Below are positions 43,750-52,651 of a DNA stretch of 64,000 nucleotides, piece by piece. Under the pieces are notes generated by a model. The model searched no databases, had not been told where the DNA came from, and saw only the letters and a list, made by a program, of their open reading frames with translations. The first letter of the stretch is position 1. Each line of letters starts with the position of its first letter. Source of the stretch: Chitinophaga pendula (GTDB lineage Bacteria; Bacteroidota; Bacteroidia; Chitinophagales; Chitinophagaceae); the NCBI RefSeq assembly GCF_020386615.1, contig NZ_CP077769.1:6497501-6561500 (forward strand). The letters are read 5' to 3'. The translations under genes and the position numbers were made by a program.

Positions 43750-46700
43750 ATGAAGATCACAGAAATATCCATCAAGCGACCTACTATAGTAGTGGTAATA
43801 TTTACCATTCTCACGCTCCTGGGCATCATGAGCTACAAGTCGCTGAACTATGAACTGTTGCCCAAGTTCTCCTCCCCGATCGTGACCATCTCTACCATAT
43901 ACCCGGGCGCATCGCCTAAAGAGGTAGAAAGCACCATCACCAAAAAAATTGAAGACGCCGTAGCTTCCATGGAAAAGATCAAAAAGATCACTTCCAAATC
44001 AAATGAAAGCCTCTCCGTCGTAACCGTAGAATTGAATAACGACGCCAATGTCGACATCGCCCTCCAGGACGCGCAGCGTAAAGTGAACGCTATCCTCGCC
44101 GACCTCCCGGGTGATGCCAAACCGCCGTCCCTCAATAAATTCTCCCTCGACGACCTTCCCATCATGACACTGTCTGCTACCGCCAACATGGATAGTAAAC
44201 AGTTCTATGACCTGGTCGACAAAAAATTACAACCCGTATTATCCCGCCTCCCGGGCGTCGCCCAGATCTCCCTCATCGGTGGTCAGGAACGCGAAATACA
44301 GGTCAACATCGATCCTAAAAAACTCGAAGGATACAAGCTGTCCATCCTCCAGGTAAGACAGCTGATCACCAACGCCAACCTTGACTTCCCGACAGGTAAA
44401 GCCAAAACCGGTAAAGATCAGATCCTCATCCGCCTCGCCGGTAAGTACAAAGACGTAGATCAACTGCGCAACCTCGTACTCACCACCACCGCCGATGGCT
44501 CCCAGATACGCCTCAAAGACATCGCCGACGTACAGGATGCACAGAAAGATGCAGAACGTATCGCCCGCGTAGATGGCGTCAGCTCCATCGCCATGCAGGT
44601 ACAGAAACAAACCGATGCCAACGCCGTGACCGTAAGTGAGGAAATGAAGAAAAGCATCGCTCAGATAGAAAAAGAATATGCCGGCAACGGGCTAAAAATA
44701 CTGGTGGCCAACGACTCCTCCGACTTTACATTGGAATCCGCCGACTCCGTAATGCATGACCTCATCATCGCTATCGTCCTCGTGGCTGCCGTGATGCTGC
44801 TGTTCCTGCACAGTCTCCGCAATGCCATATTCGTAATGATCTCCATCCCCGCATCCCTTATCGCTACCTTCATCGGTATGAAAATGATGGGATTCTCCCT
44901 CAACCTCATGTCCCTCCTGGGGCTGTCGCTAGTGGTAGGTATCCTCGTGGATGACGCCATCGTGGTACTGGAAAATATCTATCGCCACATGGAAATGGGT
45001 AAGAACAGGGTACGCGCCGCCTACGATGGCGTAAAAGAAATAGGCTTCACCGTTACCTCCATCACCCTCGTGATCGTAGTAGTGTTCCTGCCCATCTCTT
45101 TGACCAACGAGCTGGTGTCCAAGATCCTGCGCGAGTTCTGCGTAGTGGTAATGATATCCACCATGCTCAGCTTACTCGCCTCCTTTATGATCGTACCCCT
45201 CCTGTCCTCCCGCTTCGGTAAGCTGGAACACATGACCGGTAAGAACGTATTCGAGCGCTTCATCCTCTGGTTCGAAAAACAGTTGCAACGTTTCACCGAG
45301 TGGATGGCCAACCTCCTCAAATGGGCACTGGCACACAAAGCCATCACCCTGATCGTATCAGTTGGCTTGCTCTTCGCCTCCTTTATGCTGATCGGTAAAG
45401 GATACATCGGTGGTGAGTTCATCGCCAGCGGTGACCGCGGCCAGTTCATCCTCGCACTCGAAATGCCGAAGGATGCCTCCCTCGAACAGACGAACCTCGC
45501 TACCCGCAAAGTGGAACAATACCTGTCCACCCGCCCGGAAGTGAAAAGTATCATCACCACCGTAGGTCAGACCAGTGAAGATGGTTTCGGTACCTCTCAG
45601 TCTACGGCCTATAAATCAGAGATCACCGTACTCCTGGTAGACGAAAGCAAACGCGAATCCTCCGAAATACTGGGCGCCCGCATGAAAGCCGAAGTGAAAA
45701 AAGACCTCCCCGGCGTAAAAGTGAAGACGACCAAAGTAAGTATCATGGGTACCGCCGAAAGAGCACCCGTAGAACTGGTAGTGATGGGTAGCGACCTCGA
45801 TAGCGTAATGGCCTACTCCAAAAGAGCCCTGGCACTGGTAAAAACAATACCAGGTTCCAGCGAAGCCAAACTGTCCGTGGAAGAAGGTAACCCTGAAATC
45901 AACGTACAGGTGGACCGCGATAAAATGTCCGCACTCGGCCTCACCCTCGATCAGGTAGGTGGTACCATGCAGACCGCTTTCAGCGGTACCGCCGACGACG
46001 CCAAAGTGAAGTTCCGCCAGGGCGACTATGAATATGATATCAACATCCGTTTCGACGACTTCAACCGTAAAAACATCCAGGATGTATCCAATATCCAATT
46101 CGTCAACAATAAAGGAGAACTGATCAGATTGTCCCAGTTTGCCAATGTGATCGAAAGTTCCGGACCCAGCCACCTGGAAAGAAGGGATAAAAACGCCTCC
46201 GTATCTGTACAGTCACAGGTAGTAGGCCGCCCCGCTGGTACCGTTACCCAGGAGTTCACCCAAAAGCTGGCATCCTTGTCCAAACCTGCAGGCGTCAGCT
46301 ATGTATTCGGTGGCGATGCCGAAAACCAGGGCGACTCCTTCAGCACACTCGGTGTCGCATTGCTGATATCCATCGTGCTGGTATACCTCATCATGGTGGC
46401 CTTGTATGATAACTATATCTACCCGTTCGTGGTGATGTTCTCCATTCCGTTGTCGATCATCGGTGCCCTCCTGGCACTGGCGCTCACTAACAACTCCCTA
46501 AACATCTTTACCATCCTGGGTATGATCATGCTGATCGGGCTCGTAGCCAAGAACGCTATCATATTGGTGGACTTTACCAACCAGATGAAAGAACAGGGCC
46601 ACGATACCAACGAAGCACTGTTACTGGCCAACCACGCCCGTCTACGACCCATCCTGATGACTACCATCGCTATGGTGATCGGTATGTTGCCCATCGCATT

Positions 46701-46920
46701 GGCACATGGTGGCGTAGCCGCCGTAAAGAATGGTCTCGCCTGGGTGATCATCGGTGGTCTGATCAGCTCCATGTTCCTCACCCTGATCGTAGTACCGGTA
46801 GTATACCGCGTAGTCGACAGCATCATGAACCGTTTCGGATGGGGTAAAACCTCTGCAAAACGACTCATCCGCCAGCGTATGGTGGCGCCTTACGAAGAGC
46901 AGGAAGTATCACTTAACTAA
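43750..46920 (+). CDS. RND-family multidrug efflux permease (HAE1/AcrB-like)
   Basis: A 1056-residue inner-membrane transporter of normal AcrB length. It starts MKITEISIKRPTIVVVIFTI and has twelve transmembrane segments in two repeats. VGILVDDAIVVLENIYRHME (near residue 395-415) holds the paired Asp of the proton relay and GLVAKNAIILVDFTNQMKEQ (near 930-950) holds the matching Lys. The large periplasmic loops lie between TM1-2 and TM7-8. It exports hydrophobic or amphipathic compounds by proton antiport. It is separated from the adaptor gene by 170 nt without a visible terminator; the whole row of genes looks like one operon ending at the terminator at 46983-47006. Confidence 0.96.
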   Translation: MKITEISIKRPTIVVVIFTILTLLGIMSYKSLNYELLPKFSSPIVTISTIYPGASPKEVESTITKKIEDAVASMEKIKKITSKSNESLSVVTVELNNDANVDIALQDAQRKVNAILADLPGDAKPPSLNKFSLDDLPIMTLSATANMDSKQFYDLVDKKLQPVLSRLPGVAQISLIGGQEREIQVNIDPKKLEGYKLSILQVRQLITNANLDFPTGKAKTGKDQILIRLAGKYKDVDQLRNLVLTTTADGSQIRLKDIADVQDAQKDAERIARVDGVSSIAMQVQKQTDANAVTVSEEMKKSIAQIEKEYAGNGLKILVANDSSDFTLESADSVMHDLIIAIVLVAAVMLLFLHSLRNAIFVMISIPASLIATFIGMKMMGFSLNLMSLLGLSLVVGILVDDAIVVLENIYRHMEMGKNRVRAAYDGVKEIGFTVTSITLVIVVVFLPISLTNELVSKILREFCVVVMISTMLSLLASFMIVPLLSSRFGKLEHMTGKNVFERFILWFEKQLQRFTEWMANLLKWALAHKAITLIVSVGLLFASFMLIGKGYIGGEFIASGDRGQFILALEMPKDASLEQTNLATRKVEQYLSTRPEVKSIITTVGQTSEDGFGTSQSTAYKSEITVLLVDESKRESSEILGARMKAEVKKDLPGVKVKTTKVSIMGTAERAPVELVVMGSDLDSVMAYSKRALALVKTIPGSSEAKLSVEEGNPEINVQVDRDKMSALGLTLDQVGGTMQTAFSGTADDAKVKFRQGDYEYDINIRFDDFNRKNIQDVSNIQFVNNKGELIRLSQFANVIESSGPSHLERRDKNASVSVQSQVVGRPAGTVTQEFTQKLASLSKPAGVSYVFGGDAENQGDSFSTLGVALLISIVLVYLIMVALYDNYIYPFVVMFSIPLSIIGALLALALTNNSLNIFTILGMIMLIGLVAKNAIILVDFTNQMKEQGHDTNEALLLANHARLRPILMTTIAMVIGMLPIALAHGGVAAVKNGLAWVIIGGLISSMFLTLIVVPVVYRVVDSIMNRFGWGKTSAKRLIRQRMVAPYEEQEVSLN

Positions 46921-46982
46921 ATAGAAAATATTGAACGCATATTAAATTACTAACAGTGTAACAGTTGTAGGTTTAGGTAAAT

Positions 46983-47015
46983 GGCCGGAATAATCGTATT
47001 CCGGCCTTCTTTTTG
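46983..47015 (+). terminator. Terminator of the RND efflux operon
   Basis: GGCCGGAATA (46983-46992) pairs with TATTCCGGCC (46997-47006) around a 4-nt loop, followed by TTCTTTTTG. Confidence 0.85.
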
Positions 47016-47148
47016 CAGCAAACTCAGGAAAAGACGGGCATTGAATCGCTTGTAACTACCCGGAATGAGAAAGTATCTTGGCAATCAGTAATTTTAGGCT
47101 ATCTTTTAGAAGAATGTTTGAAGAAATGTCACAACTAATCCACTACTC

Positions 47149-47976
47149 ATGCTATCACTCTCCGATACCAATTGGCAACACCTGCACCATGCCTATGGTG
47201 CCACAGATGATGTGCCTGGCCTGATCAATCAGCTGATAGCAGGACAACATGAAGAAGCCGATGATCTCTTTTATGGGATGCTCTGCCACCAGTACACCAT
47301 CTACGATGCTACGCTGGCCGCCGTTCCCCACCTCTACTCCCTGCTGGAAAAAGAAGAAGAACATGGGCGCATCCTCGACCTCTGCGGATTCTTTGCCTGT
47401 GTATACGCTTTCGATTACGGTGACCACACCGATGGATACGACGCCCTCCGCAAGAACAAAAAGATCGACCCCGCCCTACTGCAAACAATAGGAGATGCCT
47501 ATCGCAACACGGCCTCCCAACTCCAGCAGTATTGTCTCACCTTGCTCGACAGAGATAATCAGCTGACCGCGGAAGACAAAAAACAATTGCTCGTTACCAT
47601 CGCAGCTGTTAGCGGCAGCAAAGCCATCGCAAGAGCATTGATCATCTACAACGAAGATGAATACGTATGCCTCTGCCCCCATTGCCAAGGTGAAGTGTTC
47701 ATATGGAATGAAAGCAACCGGTTGCAGGCCTACGGAGAAGATCCCGTATTCCATAAAGAACAGGAAAAACACCCGGTTGCCCCGCAACCTATCGATCTCG
47801 ATAACTGGAATGGCGCCTACAATCGTATCGACGCACCCTTCTGGATGGCCGACTTTGCTATCCGATACGATATTGAAGACTATGAAACAATAGTCGCCCA
47901 ACTGTTCGGGCAAGCCGCCTGCCCGCACTGCAAACAACCCTTCGAACTGATGCCCGCACTCGAAGCAGGCACCTGA
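47149..47976 (+). CDS. Hypothetical HEAT-like protein with two CxxC pairs
   Basis: A 275-residue protein, not firmly assigned. The N-terminal part (LFYGMLCHQYTIYDATLAAV, about residues 40-59, then PHLYSLLEKE) resembles the xxHQGTxYxATxxAVPxLxxLL motif of HEAT-repeat proteins, a set that includes polymorphic-toxin immunity proteins. The C-terminal half has two cysteine pairs: CLCPHC (about 176-181) and CPHCKQPF (about 260-267), which could form a split zinc ribbon. It has no signal peptide, so it is likely cytoplasmic. No toxin gene is adjacent. It stands alone after the efflux operon terminator. Confidence 0.55.
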   Translation: MLSLSDTNWQHLHHAYGATDDVPGLINQLIAGQHEEADDLFYGMLCHQYTIYDATLAAVPHLYSLLEKEEEHGRILDLCGFFACVYAFDYGDHTDGYDALRKNKKIDPALLQTIGDAYRNTASQLQQYCLTLLDRDNQLTAEDKKQLLVTIAAVSGSKAIARALIIYNEDEYVCLCPHCQGEVFIWNESNRLQAYGEDPVFHKEQEKHPVAPQPIDLDNWNGAYNRIDAPFWMADFAIRYDIEDYETIVAQLFGQAACPHCKQPFELMPALEAGT

Positions 47977-48061
47977 TCCATTACACTACACGCTGCTATC
48001 CTACCCTTGCTCATTTCAAATATTGTCTGCTGTGTAATCACAAAAGCAGGAATGACGATGT

Positions 48062-48130
48062 ACATACATTATATACATACACAACGCAGATACCCTATAT
48101 ACACATGCACAGTATGTACATAATGTATGT
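48062..48130. repeat. Long-arm inverted repeat
   Basis: ACATACATTATATACATAC (48062-48080) and GTATGTACATAATGTATGT (48112-48130) are inverted copies matching at 18 of 19 positions, separated by 31 nt. No gene is seen across 47977-48508. Confidence 0.7.
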
Positions 48131-48222
48131 TCGCACCTGTAGGTGTTCATTACACACTTTATATCTGCAATAAAGTATCCGTATTAGAGAATAGAGTACG
48201 GCTGACGTGTTCAGATTAGTCC

Positions 48223-48290
48223 TAACTTTGATTATTAACAGTGAACAGTTGATAATCAACACACAAGGGCCTTAACTGGCCCTTATTTTC
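48223..48290 (+). ncRNA. Candidate very short transcript: -7 box followed by terminator
   Basis: TAACTTTG (48223-48230) matches TAnnTTTG. About 35 nt later AAGGGCC (48265-48271) pairs with GGCCCTT (48278-48284), followed by ATTTTCCCC. The space between includes the palindrome GTTGATAATCAAC. It could be a small RNA or two unrelated signals. Confidence 0.25.
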
Positions 48291-48323
48291 CCCTAGCTTT
48301 ACATACACTACACATATCATTTG

Positions 48324-48343
48324 CATCAGGGCATATCCTGATG
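48324..48343. promoter_or_regulatory. Inverted repeat upstream of the HEIGH peptidase gene
   Basis: CATCAGG (48324-48330) and CCTGATG (48337-48343) are inverted with 6 nt between. It lies 165 nt before the start codon; role unknown. Confidence 0.3.
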
Positions 48344-48508
48344 TTAAACTAGTTATGCCCAATTAGAAAATTTCCTGTAAAAAAAGTATGTGTTAAGGGT
48401 AAAAAAACATTATTGCGGGTATCTTTTTACCGAAAGCCTGCTGCAGCAGGCAACAACCCAAATCACCAGCTGGTGGGCATCATTCCACTTTTAAAAACAA
48501 ACAATTTT

Positions 48509-49351
48509 ATGAAAGCCGTTAAGTTAGCGCTGCTGACCTTGTCAATCGCGGGAGCAATGTTGCCTGCTTGTAAAAAAGATGTAACACCCGAACAGCCCCC
48601 ATTAAACAACACTAATCCCATATCTACAGACGTATTAAGTAAGATAAAATCCCTGGGGTTCAGCACAGTGGGCGTATTAAAAACAGAAGAAGGTTACATT
48701 GTTGAAAATGATATCCTGCTTACATCAGAAGATCTCAATGGTGTTTCACAGGACGGTACCCGTATGGTAGTAGCCAAAGAAGAGCAATACCATACTACCA
48801 GAATTGTTACCGGCCTGCCCAGGACCATCACCGTTGGCCTGAGCGGTAATTTCCCGGCAAGTTTCTCCACCGCACTGGATCAGGTAGTAAAAAGCTACCA
48901 GGATCTGGGCTTGCGCCTGAAATTCGCCCGTGCTTCCAGTGGCACTCCTTCCATTACGATCACGTCCATGAATCAGGGTCTTAACCCGGATGGTACTACC
49001 ACCCTGGGTATATCCGCAGGCTTCCCGGACTTATCTGGCAATCCTGCAGCCGGCTTCAAACTGAATATGAACGACCGGGCTTTAGGTAGGAGCTCTGTAG
49101 CTATGATCGCAGCTACTATGCGTCATGAGATCGGCCACGCTATCGGCTTCAGACATACCGACTACTTCAGCCGCCGCAGCTGCCCGGTAGCCAACAGAGG
49201 TAATGAAGGCGATGCAGGCGTAGGCGCGATCCAGATTCCTGGCACACCTTCCGGTGCAGATGCCTCCTCCTGGATGACCGCTTGTCTGACCTCCAGCACT
49301 TACTCATTCAATTCGAATGATATCAAGGCACTCAATTATCTGTATAAATAA
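48509..49351 (+). CDS. HEIGH-type metallopeptidase lipoprotein
   Basis: A 280-residue protein starting MKAVKLALLTLSIAGAMLPA with a lipobox cysteine right after (ACKK). The catalytic zinc motif is MRHEIGHAIGFRHTDYF (HEIGHxxGxxH, about residues 209-225), the signature of the dual-action HEIGH metallo-peptidase family (PF12388). Upstream is a ubiquitous pattern of that family, ITVGLSGNFPASFSTALDQV and LGLRLKFARAS, and downstream ASSWMTACL with conserved cysteines. It is likely an outer-membrane or periplasm-anchored peptidase. The frame is open 96 nt upstream (ATG at 48413), but the lipoprotein start is preferred. Confidence 0.88.
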   Translation: MKAVKLALLTLSIAGAMLPACKKDVTPEQPPLNNTNPISTDVLSKIKSLGFSTVGVLKTEEGYIVENDILLTSEDLNGVSQDGTRMVVAKEEQYHTTRIVTGLPRTITVGLSGNFPASFSTALDQVVKSYQDLGLRLKFARASSGTPSITITSMNQGLNPDGTTTLGISAGFPDLSGNPAAGFKLNMNDRALGRSSVAMIAATMRHEIGHAIGFRHTDYFSRRSCPVANRGNEGDAGVGAIQIPGTPSGADASSWMTACLTSSTYSFNSNDIKALNYLYK

Positions 49352-49368
49352 GCATCATCACCATCACC

Positions 49369-49399
49369 GGCCGGCTTCTTGAGAGGCCGGCCCTCTTTT
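49369..49399 (+). terminator. Terminator after the HEIGH peptidase gene
   Basis: GGCCGGC (49369-49375) pairs with GCCGGCC (49386-49392), followed by CTCTTTTA. It merges into the tandem repeat beginning at 49396. Confidence 0.65.
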
Positions 49400-49593
49400 A
49401 CTTCCCGGCCAACAACAGATGCGACACCGGGAAGTCAATAGTCACCAGCGTACCATCCGCTTTTACTTCCCGGCCAGCAACAACAGATGCGACACCGGGA
49501 AGTCAATAGTCACCAGCGTACCATCCGCTTTTACTTCCTGGCCAGCAACAACAGATGCGACACCGGGAAGTCAATAGTCACCAGCGTACCATC
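49396..49593 (-). repeat. Tandem triplication of the methyltransferase gene's 3' end (65/68 bp)
   Basis: Three consecutive near-identical copies start at 49396, 49461 and 49529, giving units of 65, 68 and about 65 bp. The last copy is the true 3' end of the leftward methyltransferase gene (encoding LVTIDFPVSHLLLLARK plus stop). The other two repeat the same codons and stop just downstream. Copy 1 lacks three bases (LLLL to LLL). Copies 1 and 2 encode GK where the gene has RK. Confidence 0.92.
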
Positions 49594-51117
49594 CTCCTGC
49601 TGCCGGAACAGTTGCGTTTTGCCCACCAATCTGTTCTGCACGATCCACTCATTACGATAACTTCCGGAACGGGCATCTATATGAAAGCCGGTGGCTTCCA
49701 GCGCTTGCTTCCAATCCTCGAAGTTCCAGAAACAGAAGGTCTCATGCATTTCGCTGAGCCAGTTATCCTGGTAGTCTTTTTTGAACAGGAACTCACAGGC
49801 ATCCTGCATCGACAAGCGGCAGTAAGTAGTACCGCCCATCTCCACCCATTCATGCTGCAGGTGATAACCTTCCGCATGCCGGAAGTCCTGCGCAAAGCGA
49901 CGGAACAAGGCACGTGTAGATAGTTGGCCCAATGCCTCCGCCAGCAGGTGCGTATCTGTAATGGCGGGATCCGGCAGCTCATTAGCGCCATCCGTCTCAT
50001 TCAGCCAAAGCCACACCACCTCTTCCTTATTGTCTGGCCCTGTCACATCCCGGTTAATCCACACCCCACCCGGTGCCAGCTCTTCATAACGATTACGAAT
50101 GAACGCCTCCAGGTCTGCAATGCTACCATAAGAGGTGATCTCATGTGTGAGCGAAGAAGTATGTATCGTATGCATACTACCGGGATCAAATACCAGGCTG
50201 GTTACCGCATTCTTTTGGGAGAAGAATACCGAAGGATTGGCGAACTCGCCATTATGTTTACGTTGCAGGCAGATATCATACAAATGCCTCGATACTTCTA
50301 TTCCATAGAAATCACATTCATGCAGGCGCGCATCCTCTCCTGCCATCTTCAGCCAGGAGCCTGCCGCACAACCAATATCACCGATCTTACCCGGCTGTAC
50401 GAAAGGAGCCGTTTCCCGGTACTTCATCGCCGCGATCTCATCCATCTGTCTTACATACACGCTGTAGTCGCGCGTGGCTGTCAGGTCACCATCTGCACCA
50501 ATGATAGGGTCTGTCAGGATATGTTTTACCTTTTCCCCCAGCATATACAAGCTCCATATCTTGAACGATGCCGGATGCATCAGCTCCAGTATCTGCGGGT
50601 CCTGTCGCCACTCTGTAGTATTGGCGATCAGTTTGACCACATCCCAGGGCATCGGCTGGTTGTAAGTCTGCGTATGTACATCCCATTCGGCGGGCAACAC
50701 CGTATACTGCCGTTGCAGGTACATATCCTTTACGGGAGTGGAGCAGATCACCACGGTATTATCCGGTGTCAGGGGATGCAAGCCCTCGCTGGCATGCCGT
50801 ATCGTCTTGATCGTATATTCTGCAAAGTCGCCGATCACGCCTACATCATCTACCCCATATACATACACCGGCACTTCCAGGTATTTGGAGAACTCCTGTA
50901 TGATCATGCTACGCAGGTAAAAGGGCACCGGGTTACGTTTGGTACCCAGGTGATTGGCAGAGGTCACCGCGAAGATAATAGCGGTAATATCCTGTGCAGG
51001 CAAAGGCGCTCCCTGTACGGGTACCTCTCCTGCTAATTTGCGCTGAATAAGACGGTTCAGGTATTTGAACTGAAAATCGGTCAGTAAATGATGACGGCCT
51101 GGTATGAGTAAATACAT
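49531..51117 (-). CDS. Methyltransferase with nucleotidyltransferase-like N-terminal domain
   Basis: A 528-residue protein. The N-terminal part (about residues 1-190) starts MYLLIPGRHHLLTDFQFKYL and has VTSANHLGTKRNPVPFYLRS (about 52-71). The GRHH and KRNPVPFYLRxM pieces resemble the GRFxPxHxGH and KNPF-xxERxxM motifs of NMN adenylyltransferases. The middle (about 235-400) is a class I SAM-dependent methyltransferase, with GDIGCAAGSWLKMAG (about 243-257) as the SAM motif and an acidic end of strand 2 (DFYGIEVSR). The C-terminal 100 residues are unassigned. It lies downstream of NAD salvage genes, so a role in nicotinamide or nucleotide chemistry is inferred. Its 3' end is tandemly repeated twice beyond the stop. 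Confidence 0.75.
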   Translation of the reverse strand: MYLLIPGRHHLLTDFQFKYLNRLIQRKLAGEVPVQGAPLPAQDITAIIFAVTSANHLGTKRNPVPFYLRSMIIQEFSKYLEVPVYVYGVDDVGVIGDFAEYTIKTIRHASEGLHPLTPDNTVVICSTPVKDMYLQRQYTVLPAEWDVHTQTYNQPMPWDVVKLIANTTEWRQDPQILELMHPASFKIWSLYMLGEKVKHILTDPIIGADGDLTATRDYSVYVRQMDEIAAMKYRETAPFVQPGKIGDIGCAAGSWLKMAGEDARLHECDFYGIEVSRHLYDICLQRKHNGEFANPSVFFSQKNAVTSLVFDPGSMHTIHTSSLTHEITSYGSIADLEAFIRNRYEELAPGGVWINRDVTGPDNKEEVVWLWLNETDGANELPDPAITDTHLLAEALGQLSTRALFRRFAQDFRHAEGYHLQHEWVEMGGTTYCRLSMQDACEFLFKKDYQDNWLSEMHETFCFWNFEDWKQALEATGFHIDARSGSYRNEWIVQNRLVGKTQLFRQQEDGTLVTIDFPVSHLLLLARK

Positions 51118-51135
51118 AGGGTGAAGTTAAGGTGT

Positions 51136-51169
51136 AAAAACAAAAGGGCAATGTCCTGAAACATTGCCC
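51136..51169 (-). terminator. Hairpin between the NAMPT and methyltransferase genes
   Basis: GGGCAATGT (51146-51154) pairs with ACATTGCCC (51161-51169). On the minus strand TTTTGTTTTT follows. It may attenuate transcription into the methyltransferase gene. Confidence 0.65.
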
Positions 51170-51203
51170 CCCAGTGTACAAACAGATGGTGATACTAAAA
51201 CAA

Positions 51204-52622
51204 CTATTTTAGAGCAGCCCTGCTGCGGATATCATCGAAAGTATAAGTCTTTACAAGGGCGCCGTTCTCAAACACGGTCTCCAGTGCATCATGGGCGTCG
51301 GCGATCGCTCCGGCCCGGATGGTCTTATAACCGTCGGCAGTTGCGATCAGCTGCTGGCGTCCTGCTTTGGATTGTTTGAAGGAGGTACGCAGCTGGCCAT
51401 TGGCATCCAGCTCCACTGGCATCTTCTGTACATCTATATCCTTACCATTCACCACTGCATGCGCGCATTTGAGAGCAAATTCCTGCGTATCCCGGTTTAC
51501 CCGCTGGAGGAGGGCGCCGCCCATACCCAGCACCAGGTTTTCAGCGCTGATACCTGCCTGTTGCAGGGCAGCATAGATACCCGGTATAGAAGAGTAGCTG
51601 ATGCCATCACCTTGTATTACGCGTACCTGCGGTGGTAATACCTTGTATCCTTTTTCATTTACGGTGTAGCCGAATTTGTCCATCAGTATTTCAAATACCT
51701 TCAGGAGGGTCTTTACGGCATCGCCGCTATCGGGGCGTATCACCAGCGTACCATCGCGCTGTAGGATCTGTTCTTTCAGCTCCGTACCCCAGTATTCGCT
51801 GCAAGCCCTGAATATGTTGTAAGAGTCAGAGACACAGGCGATCGTGCCGGTAGGAAAGGTATTGAGTACATGCCGGAATACTTCCAGTTCGCCTTCTTCT
51901 CCCAGCAAGGTGCAGATGCTGTGTTCTGTAGCGGGGATGGATAAGCCCGGGGCAACAGGCGCATCATAGTAACGACGGGCAAATACGGAGGCGGCCAGCG
52001 TATCGCTACCGGAGAAGTTCACCAGGTGTGCACTACCACCGAGGCCGGCACTCTCTACGGAGCTGGCGCCCCGGAAGCCGAAGTCGTTCAGTACGAAGTC
52101 GATCCCGGCAAAGGCGGCAGCGCTGGCAGTAGCTTCGTAGTATTGCTGTACCACCTTTTTGATCTCCCTGGACACGGTCGCCACCGTACAAGGATACCAT
52201 ACCTGCATCAGCAGGGTCTCCAGGAAGTTGGTCAGCCAGTAGCAGGCAGGATCGGTATTCTCGATCGTCATCAGCACATTGCGTACACCTACCGTAGTAC
52301 CCTCTGGCACCGCTTTGATACGTACCGGCAACCGGCCGCCATGTTTTTCTATGATATAGTCGAATTTAGTACGGTCGAATACATCGGTACGTCCGAATAC
52401 CTGTACGAGCATGGCTTCGGCTTCGTCTATCTTCTCTTTGGTGATCACCGCCCCTTCCAGGTATTCTTTCAGGAAATACTGTAAGCCATAGAAGACGGTT
52501 TCCGGAAACTTCCCTCCCCTGCTCTCCATGTAGGAATAGATGTATTCAGTACCAGGTGTGTATAATTTAGCATGGGAATATTTGTAGGCATCGGCTAGCA
52601 GAATGAGGTTCTCTTTGGTCAT
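51204..52622 (-). CDS. nadV: Nicotinamide phosphoribosyltransferase (NadV/NAMPT)
   Basis: A 472-residue protein starting MTKENLILLADAYKYSHAKL, which matches the start of NAMPT enzymes. Y-x-E-S-R-G-G (YMESRGGKFPETVFYG, about residues 31-46), FGFRGASSVESAGLGGSAHL (about 177-196), FSGSDTLAA, IPATEHS, GTIACVSDSYN (about 253-263) and VIRPDSGD (about 291-298) are family signatures of the type II phosphoribosyltransferase fold. It makes nicotinamide mononucleotide from nicotinamide and PRPP. It is 29 nt downstream of the NMN adenylyltransferase-Nudix gene; together they convert nicotinamide to NAD in two steps. Confidence 0.95.
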   Translation of the reverse strand: MTKENLILLADAYKYSHAKLYTPGTEYIYSYMESRGGKFPETVFYGLQYFLKEYLEGAVITKEKIDEAEAMLVQVFGRTDVFDRTKFDYIIEKHGGRLPVRIKAVPEGTTVGVRNVLMTIENTDPACYWLTNFLETLLMQVWYPCTVATVSREIKKVVQQYYEATASAAAFAGIDFVLNDFGFRGASSVESAGLGGSAHLVNFSGSDTLAASVFARRYYDAPVAPGLSIPATEHSICTLLGEEGELEVFRHVLNTFPTGTIACVSDSYNIFRACSEYWGTELKEQILQRDGTLVIRPDSGDAVKTLLKVFEILMDKFGYTVNEKGYKVLPPQVRVIQGDGISYSSIPGIYAALQQAGISAENLVLGMGGALLQRVNRDTQEFALKCAHAVVNGKDIDVQKMPVELDANGQLRTSFKQSKAGRQQLIATADGYKTIRAGAIADAHDALETVFENGALVKTYTFDDIRSRAALK

Positions 52623-52651
52623 GATTCGTGGATTTAGACGTTGTGACAGTA

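Noticed and set aside
49924..51036. A 370-codon open frame on the plus strand
   Set aside because: It lies fully inside the methyltransferase-fusion gene on the opposite strand; no motif, signal or ribosome site supports it.
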